A stretch of DNA of 12,905 nt, from assembly GCF_000272405.2 (NCBI RefSeq), contig NZ_AJZM02000115.1:1-12905 (forward strand), given 5' to 3'. Source of the DNA: Vibrio tasmaniensis 1F-187. Lineage in GTDB: Bacteria > Pseudomonadota > Gammaproteobacteria > Enterobacterales > Vibrionaceae. This document shows, one piece after another, positions 7,141-12,905 of this stretch (its first letter is position 1; each line of letters begins with the position of its first letter). Both the position numbers and the translations under genes were made by a program. The notes below the pieces were generated by a model. It had not been told where the DNA came from. It searched no databases and saw nothing but the letters and a program-made list of their open reading frames with translations.

Positions 7141-7620
7141 ATGGTAAAGCCTTGGTATAAACAGTTTTGGCCGTGGTTCTTAATCGCGTTGCCAGCGACA
7201 GTAGTTATTTGGACCATCATGACGGTTATTGTGTTCACACAGAACTCTGTAGACCTAGTGACTGAGGATTACTATAAAAAAGGAAAAGGCATTAATGTCG
7301 ACATTTCAAAAGTAAATATTGCAAAGGAACTCGGCCTTTCAGCTTCAGTTAACGAGAAAGGTAACTCCGTTATCATTACTCTTGAGAAAGGTAAACTCGA
7401 TCACTTCCCTGCGATTAACGCAATGTTTGTTCACAGAACACTGCCTGACCGCGATTTTACTCAACTACTGACAGCGGATGCGAAAGGCAACTACACCATG
7501 ACTTTGGATCACGAAATGCAAGGACCATGGTTTATTGAGCTTTCTCCGCATGATTCTGAATGGTTAGTGCAAGGTCGCATGAACTTCCCTATTGATACTC
7601 CTACTCAACTAACGAATTAA
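7141..7620 (+). CDS. fixH: FixH/CcoH-family cbb3 oxidase assembly protein
   Basis: The 159-residue inner-membrane protein has one N-terminal helix (about 10-32), preceded by KPWYKQFWPWF and followed by DLVTEDYYKKGKG. Both flanks are hallmarks of the FixH family. The rest is a periplasmic domain. CcoH/FixH is needed for cbb3 assembly and interacts with the oxidase subunits. Its exact chemistry is unknown. It is separated from ccoP by the terminator and opens the assembly cluster. ccoI starts five bases after its stop. The leader before the ATG is very T-rich and offers only a weak GAG (7129-7131) as ribosome site, so expression may be low. No later methionine gives a better start without losing the membrane segment. 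Confidence 0.92.
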   Translation: MVKPWYKQFWPWFLIALPATVVIWTIMTVIVFTQNSVDLVTEDYYKKGKGINVDISKVNIAKELGLSASVNEKGNSVIITLEKGKLDHFPAINAMFVHRTLPDRDFTQLLTADAKGNYTMTLDHEMQGPWFIELSPHDSEWLVQGRMNFPIDTPTQLTN

Positions 7621-7625
7621 AGCTT

Positions 7626-9998
7626 ATGTGTGAATCCTGTTATCACTGCGGTGAAGATGTACCAGCGGAAACGGATTTTAAAGTGGAAATTTTAGGATCG
7701 GTTCGTCCGATGTGTTGTCCGGGTTGCGAAACCGTAGCCCAGACAATCATAGATAGCGGTTTGGTCTCTTATTACCAATACCGTACTGCTCCGGCTGAAA
7801 AAGCCGATCTGGTGCCAGAGCAACTTCTGGCTCTCAGTCACTATGACAATGAAGATGTTCAACTTGAGTTCGTCCGTAACTCCGAAAACATCTCTGAGGT
7901 GACATTGTCACTAGATGGTGTCTCTTGTGCGGCTTGTGCTTGGCTTATTGAGAAGCAAGTTTCTTCAAAGCTTGGCGTTGTGAGTATTCGTGTTAATACC
8001 ACGACTAACCGTGCCCTGCTTAGCTGGGACAACACTCAGGCCAAACTGAGCGATTTGCTATCCGCGATTCATAGGTTGGGCTACAAAGCCGCACCATTCG
8101 AGGCTGACCAACAAGAAGCTGCTTATCATCGTTCGATGAAAAACTACCTTTATCGTCTTGGTGTCGCGGGTTTAGCGACCATGCAAGTTATGATGCTAGC
8201 CGTGGCGCTTTATCTCGAAGTTTTTGGCAGCCTTGAGCCGGAATTCAAAAGCTACTTTCGTTGGGTGAGTTTGATCTTCGCAACGCCAGTTCTTCTCTAC
8301 TCTGCATTACCGTTCTATATTAACGCTTGGCGTAGTATTAAAGGCCGAACCTTGGGCATGGATGTTCCTGTGTCGATCGCTCTATTGTTTGCCTATGTTG
8401 CGAGTTTAGTGGCAACGGTGACAGAGCAAGGCGAAGTGTTCTTTGAATCTATCTCGATGTTCACCTTCTTCTTGTTGCTTGGTCGTTTCCTTGAGATGCG
8501 CGCGCGTCGTAAAGCAGCAGCCGCGAGTGGTAACCTGCTTAAGTTGGTTCCTGCGATGGCGACAACTTTAGACGGTGAGCAAGTTCCGGTAAAAACCTTG
8601 AAGGTTGGCGATCAGATTCGGGTTCTACCCGGTGAGCATATCCCTGCGGATGGTAAAGTACTGTCTGGTAGAGTTCATATTGATGAATCGATGCTGACTG
8701 GCGAATCGATTCATGTGGTTAAGAATGAAGGCGATACCGTCTTTGCTGGTACATTGAATGGTGATGAATCGTTTGAATTGGAAGTGATGACGTCTAAAGC
8801 GGATTCCGTGATTTCCAATATCGTTCGCCTTCAGGATGAAGCGCAACTGTCTAAGCCTCGCATCGCAGAGATTGCCGATGTGGTTGCTCGATACTTTGTT
8901 GCTGTGATTCTGGTTATCTCGTTCGGCACTTGGTTTTACTGGCACCAAACACGTCCAGAAGATGCTTTCTGGATTATGCTCTCGGTACTTGTTGCGACAT
9001 GTCCTTGTGCTCTATCGCTTGCAACACCGACAGCCATCACCTGCTCAACTTCTCGTATGGGTAATTTCGGTATCTTGCTGCGCAAAGGCCATGTGTTTGA
9101 AACTTTGTGCAAAGTGAATCACTTGATCATAGATAAAACAGGTACGTTGACCGAGGGTGATATTCGTATCAGCCAAGTTGAAACCTTCGCAGAACTTGAC
9201 AAAGACACCTGTCTGAAAGTAGCGGCGAGCCTAGAGCAACATGCTAACCACCCTATTGCGAAAGCGTTCAAGACTCATCTTTCTGATGATATCGAAGTAG
9301 AGTCTGTCAATAACGTAATTGGCTCTGGTATCACTGGTGAGTGGAATGGACAAGAAGTCGCTATCGGCAGCAGTGAATTCATTCTTGGTGATGCACAAAC
9401 ATCGGAAAGCAATGGTATTTACTTGTCGATGTCTGGTCGACATATCGCAACATTCACTTATGAAGACCCGATTCGTAAAGAAAGTATTGAGTTCATTAAG
9501 CAATTCAAAGAAGCGGGAATCAAAACCACGCTGCTGACTGGCGATTCCTTGATTAACGCGAAAGCTGTTGCGGCAGAGATTGGTATTACTGACATTGTTG
9601 CTAACGCGAAGCCAGAAGATAAACTGGCTTATTTAAACTCTAGAGACGCTAGTGACATCACCATGATGGTTGGTGACGGTATTAACGATGCGCCGATTCT
9701 TGCAGGTGCACACCTTTCGGTTGCTATGGGCGGCGGTACCGACGTGGCGAAAGCCTCAGCGGATATGGTGTTATTGGGTGACAAACTCGATAGATTACTT
9801 AAATCACGAACATTAGCGCTTAAAACGCGTAAGATAATCCGTGAAAATTTAGCGTGGTCGTTGGGGTATAACTTACTTATTCTTCCATTGGCCGTAGCGG
9901 GTTTGGTTGCTCCATACATTGCCGTTGTTGGCATGTCTGCTAGCTCTATTATTGTTGTGTCTAACTCGTTAAGGCTCTTAAAAGAGCAAGGTAAATAA
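7626..9998 (+). CDS. ccoI: Copper-exporting P1B-type ATPase for cbb3 oxidase assembly
   Basis: CcoI pumps copper across the inner membrane for the CuB site of CcoN rather than for detoxification. The 790-residue protein begins with a Cys-rich metal-binding region (C2, C5, C8 and C30, C31, C34), typical of this ATPase subfamily. A heavy-metal-associated domain with C101-A-A-C104 follows. It then has the P-type core: actuator TGE (358-360), transmembrane CPC (459-461), phosphorylated D503 in DKTGT, the nucleotide-binding HP (542-543), and GDGIND (683-688). Membrane helices flank these domains in the usual order. Its start is five bases after fixH, with only a weak ribosome site, and its stop overlaps the ccoS ATG (TAATG). 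Length and motifs are complete, so it should be active. Confidence 0.97.
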   Translation: MCESCYHCGEDVPAETDFKVEILGSVRPMCCPGCETVAQTIIDSGLVSYYQYRTAPAEKADLVPEQLLALSHYDNEDVQLEFVRNSENISEVTLSLDGVSCAACAWLIEKQVSSKLGVVSIRVNTTTNRALLSWDNTQAKLSDLLSAIHRLGYKAAPFEADQQEAAYHRSMKNYLYRLGVAGLATMQVMMLAVALYLEVFGSLEPEFKSYFRWVSLIFATPVLLYSALPFYINAWRSIKGRTLGMDVPVSIALLFAYVASLVATVTEQGEVFFESISMFTFFLLLGRFLEMRARRKAAAASGNLLKLVPAMATTLDGEQVPVKTLKVGDQIRVLPGEHIPADGKVLSGRVHIDESMLTGESIHVVKNEGDTVFAGTLNGDESFELEVMTSKADSVISNIVRLQDEAQLSKPRIAEIADVVARYFVAVILVISFGTWFYWHQTRPEDAFWIMLSVLVATCPCALSLATPTAITCSTSRMGNFGILLRKGHVFETLCKVNHLIIDKTGTLTEGDIRISQVETFAELDKDTCLKVAASLEQHANHPIAKAFKTHLSDDIEVESVNNVIGSGITGEWNGQEVAIGSSEFILGDAQTSESNGIYLSMSGRHIATFTYEDPIRKESIEFIKQFKEAGIKTTLLTGDSLINAKAVAAEIGITDIVANAKPEDKLAYLNSRDASDITMMVGDGINDAPILAGAHLSVAMGGGTDVAKASADMVLLGDKLDRLLKSRTLALKTRKIIRENLAWSLGYNLLILPLAVAGLVAPYIAVVGMSASSIIVVSNSLRLLKEQGK

Positions 9999-10234
9999 TG
10001 GAAAGTTTATACATACTTATTCCAATTGCGATCGTACTTGTGTGCATCGCTGTCGGTATCTTTCTGTGGGCCGTTAAGAGTGAGCAGTTTGAAGACCTTG
10101 AGCGTCAAGGCCACAACATTCTGTTTGATGAAGACACTAATGCTCATCATCATTCTGATAGTAAACCTGTTAAGAACGAGAAAGCTAACGGAGAAAGCCA
10201 AACTAACTTAGACAAAAAGAACGATGACGCCTGA
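9998..10234 (+). CDS. ccoS: cbb3-type oxidase assembly protein CcoS
   Basis: The 78-residue protein has one N-terminal helix (about 3-26, ending FLWAVKSEQFEDL) followed by the conserved ERQG.NILFDED segment. These are the family signature. CcoS is required late in cbb3 maturation, possibly for cofactor insertion into CcoN. The C-terminal tail is hydrophilic and low-complexity, with HAHHH-like residues near 49-52 (AHHH), and makes the protein slightly longer than many CcoS proteins. The ATG shares a base with the ccoI stop. Its own end overlaps the next gene by 11 bases, so the three genes are probably translated in a coupled way. Confidence 0.93.
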   Translation: MESLYILIPIAIVLVCIAVGIFLWAVKSEQFEDLERQGHNILFDEDTNAHHHSDSKPVKNEKANGESQTNLDKKNDDA

Positions 10235-10898
10235 TTGGATCGGAGCTTTTGTTGTTGGGTTGATCGGCGCAGGTCACTGCATGGGAATGTGTGGTGGCAT
10301 TGCGTCGCTTCTTTCAATTGGCAACAGTAAACCTTCCCCTGTCATTCCCCTGCTATATAACCTAGGACGCTTGCTAAGCTATGCCGTGATTGGCGGTGTG
10401 GTTGGCGGTGCAATTTCTTCTATAGGTCAGCTAAGCGATTTTAACGCTCTGCTTGGTTGGCTGCGATTATTTGCTGCTGGCTTTATGATCGTCTTAGGTT
10501 TGTATATTGGAAAATGGTGGTTCGGCTTGTTGTTTTTTGAAAAAGTCGGACAAAAACTATGGCGCTATATCTCTCCTGTCGGTAAATCATTTCTACCATT
10601 GAAGCATCCTAGTCACGCTCTACCATTTGGTTTCATTTGGGGGTGGTTACCATGTGGCCTTGTTTATTCTATGCTGACATGGGCGGCCGTATCAGGAAGT
10701 TGGTATAACGGAGCGGGTATCATGCTTGCTTTCGGTTTAGGAACCCTCCCTGCGATGCTCACGGTTGGAATGGGTGCAAATTTCCTCAAAAAACTGCAAC
10801 AAGCTGACTTATTTCGTCAGTTTGGTGCAATTTTAATCCTCATTTACGGCTTCTATACCGGTTATATGGCGCTACAGCTTATTATTTATACCGTATAG
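10224..10898 (+). CDS. TauE/SafE-like (UreH/DsbD-type) membrane protein of the cbb3 assembly cluster
   Basis: The 224-residue polytopic protein has about six membrane helices. Near its N-terminus is GHCMGMCGG (17-25), with C19 and C23, and near the middle is WLPCGLVYS (141-149), with C144. These are signatures of the family often annotated as sulfite exporter TauE/SafE and related to the DsbD/UreH transmembrane fold. The sulfite label is probably misleading here. Paired Cys and Met residues in membrane helices, and steady linkage to ccoS, suggest metal (copper) or redox handling for cbb3 assembly. This role is an inference. The start lies inside ccoS, an 11-base overlap that supports operon expression. 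Confidence 0.88.
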   Translation: MTPDWIGAFVVGLIGAGHCMGMCGGIASLLSIGNSKPSPVIPLLYNLGRLLSYAVIGGVVGGAISSIGQLSDFNALLGWLRLFAAGFMIVLGLYIGKWWFGLLFFEKVGQKLWRYISPVGKSFLPLKHPSHALPFGFIWGWLPCGLVYSMLTWAAVSGSWYNGAGIMLAFGLGTLPAMLTVGMGANFLKKLQQADLFRQFGAILILIYGFYTGYMALQLIIYTV

Positions 10899-10947
10899 CG
10901 GCGTCTTTAATCCGGTTTTTTTACTACCCTTTAGGATTAAGGAATGC

Positions 10948-10953
10948 TAAAAT
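10948..10953 (+). promoter_or_regulatory. Possible -10 element of the fnr promoter
   Basis: TAAAAT matches four of six bases of the sigma70 -10 consensus. No good -35 hexamer is seen at 16-18 bases. Its predicted transcription start (near 10960) would fall inside the FNR box that follows, which is the geometry of repression. Confidence 0.3.
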
Positions 10954-10954
10954 A

Positions 10955-10968
10955 TTGACGTATATCAA
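10955..10968. promoter_or_regulatory. FNR box upstream of fnr
   Basis: TTGAC-GTAT-ATCAA matches the FNR consensus TTGAT-N4-ATCAA in nine of ten specified bases. It is centred at 10961.5, about 24 bases before the fnr ATG. The site is too close to the gene to act as a class II activator site at -41.5 of a normal promoter. Negative autoregulation, as known for E. coli fnr, is the natural reading. Confidence 0.75.
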
Positions 10969-10984
10969 ATAGTGAAAGATTGTT

Positions 10985-11731
10985 ATGATTTCTGAAAAGC
11001 CTGTGACGAAACGTGTTCAGTCTGGTGGCTGTGCGATCCATTGCCAGGATTGTAGTATTAGCCAGCTCTGTATTCCGTTTACTTTGAATGAATCTGAACT
11101 CGATCAACTTGATCAGATCATTGAGAGAAAAAAGCCTATTCAAAAAGGCCAAGAGTTATTTAAAGCCGGTGACGAGCTTAAATCTCTATACGCTATTCGC
11201 TCTGGAACGATCAAGAGCTACACGATTACCGAGCAAGGTGATGAGCAGATTACTGCATTCCACCTAGCGGGCGATCTTGTTGGCTTCGATGCGATTACTG
11301 GTGACATGCACCCTAGTTTCGCACAAGCGTTAGAAACTTCTATGGTCTGTGAAATTCCATACGAAATTCTAGACGACCTATCAGGCAAAATGCCTAAATT
11401 GCGTCAGCAAATTATGCGTCTGATGAGTAATGAGATTAAAGGTGACCAAGAAATGATTCTGCTTCTTTCTAAGAAGAACGCGGAAGAGCGTCTTGCTGCA
11501 TTCCTTTACAACCTTTCTACTCGTTTCTCTCAACGTGGCTTCAGCCCACGTGAGTTTCGCCTAACGATGACTCGTGGCGATATTGGTAACTACCTTGGTT
11601 TGACTGTTGAAACAATTAGCCGTCTTTTAGGTCGCTTCCAAAAAGCAGACATCTTGAGCGTTAAAGGCAAATATATCACTATCGAAGATCACGATGCGTT
11701 GATGGAACTTGCTGGCGTTTCAAAAGAATAG
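10985..11731 (+). CDS. fnr: FNR oxygen-responsive transcription regulator
   Basis: FNR binds DNA as a dimer when it holds an oxygen-labile [4Fe-4S] cluster, switching genes between aerobic and anaerobic states. It is also sensitive to NO. The 248-residue product has cluster ligands C20, C23, C29 and C122 at the same numbering as in E. coli FNR. It also has a cyclic-nucleotide-type beta-roll (about 30-145), a dimer helix with I151 and D154, and a C-terminal helix-turn-helix. The recognition helix reads E209-T-I-S212-R213, the residues that read TTGAT. The protein should therefore recognise classic FNR boxes. One such box lies just upstream. The ribosome site is weak (GTGAAAG). It lies between the cbb3 assembly cluster and uspE, and the fnr-uspE order is shared with enterobacteria. 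Confidence 0.98.
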   Translation: MISEKPVTKRVQSGGCAIHCQDCSISQLCIPFTLNESELDQLDQIIERKKPIQKGQELFKAGDELKSLYAIRSGTIKSYTITEQGDEQITAFHLAGDLVGFDAITGDMHPSFAQALETSMVCEIPYEILDDLSGKMPKLRQQIMRLMSNEIKGDQEMILLLSKKNAEERLAAFLYNLSTRFSQRGFSPREFRLTMTRGDIGNYLGLTVETISRLLGRFQKADILSVKGKYITIEDHDALMELAGVSKE

Positions 11732-11742
11732 TCTAGATATCA

Positions 11743-11783
11743 ATGATGTAGTTCAATAATGAGCTACATCATGTTTCTCTCTT
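11743..11783 (+). terminator. Intrinsic terminator after fnr
   Basis: Positions 11743-11755 pair with 11760-11772 to give a 13-pair stem with one G-U wobble and an ATAA tetraloop. It starts 12 bases after the fnr stop. A pyrimidine-rich run (GTTTCTCTCTT) follows, with an imperfect U-tract. uspE is therefore likely to have its own promoter in 11784-11863, although I see no convincing hexamers there. Confidence 0.75.
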
Positions 11784-11863
11784 AAAACCTCTTATATTTC
11801 TCTTATTCTCTCCATAACTACGCTACATTATTTATATGTTCGGTCTGAAAAGTAGGCTTAGTT

Positions 11864-12814
11864 ATGAGTATCTATAACAAAATTTTAGTTGTCGCAGACA
11901 TTAATCACGATGAGCAACCTGCTCTAGTTCGTGCTATCCAACTTGCCAAGAAAAGCACATCAACAAGCCACATCACTTTCTTTTTATCGATCTACGATTT
12001 CTCGTATGACATGACATCTATGCTCTCTGTCGATGAAAGAGACGCAATGCGTAAAGGTGTAATTCATCAACGTGAAATTTGGATGAATAAAGTGGCGGCT
12101 CCTTACCTTGATGATTCCATTGAATTTAACGTGCAAGTGGTTTGGCATAACCGCCCGTATGAAGCGATCATTGCAGAGGTTTACAGTGGCGAGCATGACA
12201 TCCTAATCAAAGGTACGCGTAAGCACGATACCTTAGAATCTGTCATCTTTACTCCTACCGACTGGCACTTATTGAGAAAATGCCCTAGCCCAGTGCTATT
12301 GGTTAAAAATGATTTCTGGCCAGAACACGCGAAGATTTACGCTTCAGTCCATGTTGGCTCTGAAACCGAAGCTCACTTAGAGCTCAATGATACGATGGTC
12401 GACAGGTTACTTGAAATCACAGGTCGTTTAGATGCTGAGCCGCTATTGGTAAACGCCTACCCGGTGACACCTGCTAATATCACAATCGAGCTGCCAGAGT
12501 TTGACCCAACCTCTTATACTGACGCGGTTCGTGGTCATCACTTAACAGCGATGAAAGCGTTGCGCCAGAAACACGGTATGAGTGAAGAGCAAACTGTTGT
12601 TGAGCAAGGCTTGCCAGAAGATGTTATTCCTCGTGTCGCGTCTGAAAACAACGCTGCTATGGTGATTCTTGGTACCACCGGCCGTACCGGATTGTCTGCT
12701 GTGTTTATTGGTAATACTGCGGAACATGTAATCGACAAGATTAACTGTGACGTACTTGCACTTAAACCGTCGGGTTATGTAAGTCCACTTGATCCCAATT
12801 TGTCTATAGGTTAA
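11864..12814 (+). CDS. uspE: Universal stress protein UspE (tandem Usp domains)
   Basis: The 316-residue cytoplasmic protein has the same length as E. coli UspE, which influences stress resistance, motility and cell aggregation. Two Usp domains lie in tandem. The first (about 3-147) begins YNKILVVADI and ends CPSPVLLVKN. The second (about 155-302) ends CDVLALKPSG. The second domain keeps the nucleotide-binding pattern GTTGRTG (270-276) followed by GNTAEHV (283-289). In the first the equivalent region reads KGTRKHDTLE, without the glycine-rich pattern, so it probably does not bind ATP in the same way. It follows fnr in the same direction but behind a hairpin terminator. Anaerobic or stationary-phase control is plausible from E. 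coli but not shown here. Confidence 0.96.
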   Translation: MSIYNKILVVADINHDEQPALVRAIQLAKKSTSTSHITFFLSIYDFSYDMTSMLSVDERDAMRKGVIHQREIWMNKVAAPYLDDSIEFNVQVVWHNRPYEAIIAEVYSGEHDILIKGTRKHDTLESVIFTPTDWHLLRKCPSPVLLVKNDFWPEHAKIYASVHVGSETEAHLELNDTMVDRLLEITGRLDAEPLLVNAYPVTPANITIELPEFDPTSYTDAVRGHHLTAMKALRQKHGMSEEQTVVEQGLPEDVIPRVASENNAAMVILGTTGRTGLSAVFIGNTAEHVIDKINCDVLALKPSGYVSPLDPNLSIG

Positions 12815-12824
12815 TCCCCTATAG
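12804..12824. repeat. Short inverted repeat across the uspE stop codon
   Basis: CTATAGG (12804-12810) is the perfect inverse complement of CCTATAG (12818-12824), with a seven-base spacer containing the TAA stop. No T-run follows. It may be incidental or a small 3' stem ahead of the main terminator. Confidence 0.35.
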
Positions 12825-12840
12825 CTGATTTAAAATCATA

Positions 12841-12875
12841 AAAAAACGCCTCAAGCACTGCTTGAGGCGTTTTTA
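12841..12875. terminator. Strong, probably bidirectional terminator after uspE
   Basis: ACGCCTCAAGC (12846-12856) pairs perfectly with GCTTGAGGCGT (12860-12870) around an ACT loop. It is flanked by an A-run (12841-12846) on the left and a T-run (12870-12874) on the right. The A/T flanks make it functional in both directions, so it could also end a leftward gene lying beyond the right edge. Confidence 0.93.
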
Positions 12876-12905
12876 TTTATCTAGAGCTTCCGCCATTCCA
12901 AATAC

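Noticed and set aside
10889..10922. Possible terminator after the TauE-like gene, with a seven-T run
   Set aside because: The T-run is real, but the only available stems are three or four pairs (ACCG/CGGT or CGG/CCG) with large loops, too weak to call.
10955..10983. TTGACG as a -35 element of the fnr promoter
   Set aside because: The bases 17 positions downstream do not resemble a -10 element, and the implied transcript start would lie inside the coding region. The FNR-box reading is better.
1..12905. Search for mobile elements, CRISPR arrays, tRNA or rRNA genes, or a defence island
   Set aside because: No long direct repeats, transposase or integrase motifs, regular spacer pattern or RNA gene signatures were seen. 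The gene order is that of a conserved respiratory locus.

Overview
The window reads as a chromosomal segment from a marine gammaproteobacterium, almost certainly a Vibrio (Vibrionaceae). This rests on protein similarity recalled from family knowledge, on the moderate AT-rich composition, and on gene order. From memory, the order kinase, FIST protein, small membrane protein, ccoNOQP, fixH, ccoI, ccoS, TauE-like, fnr, uspE is the same as Vibrio cholerae VC1445 to VC1433. No insertion sequence, tRNA, rRNA, CRISPR array or phage gene was seen. It looks like core genome.

Left arm (about 140-3577, minus strand). A FIST-domain protein that resembles the nitric-oxide sensor NosP is translationally coupled (TAATG) to a hybrid histidine kinase that resembles VpsS. 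Upstream of this pair, on the same strand, lies a 121-residue single-span membrane protein that I cannot assign. A 258-base gap (3578-3835) then separates this leftward arm from the rightward oxidase operon. It contains several small inverted repeats but no clean FNR box.

Centre (3836-7102, plus strand). ccoN-ccoO-ccoQ-ccoP encode the four subunits of cytochrome cbb3 oxidase, the high-affinity terminal oxidase used at low oxygen. All expected heme and copper ligands are present. ccoQ (58 residues) is easily missed because of its size. The operon ends at a strong hairpin (7066-7088).

Right centre (7141-10898, plus strand). fixH, the copper P-type ATPase ccoI, ccoS and a TauE/SafE-like membrane protein form a tightly packed assembly cluster. 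It supplies copper and maturation functions to the oxidase. The ccoG gene that accompanies such clusters in many bacteria is not in the window.

Right end (10899-12905, plus strand). fnr encodes the oxygen-sensing Fe-S regulator and matches E. coli FNR in every key residue position checked. A near-perfect FNR box lies just upstream of its start, which suggests autoregulation. uspE, a tandem universal stress protein, follows. Clear hairpin terminators lie after both fnr and uspE.

Taken together, the segment is a low-oxygen respiration module: oxidase, its assembly factors and its oxygen regulator, with a putative NO-responsive signalling pair divergently placed beside it. The least explained items are the 121-residue membrane protein, a CxxCH motif in the FIST protein, and a sharp change in codon use inside ccoN.
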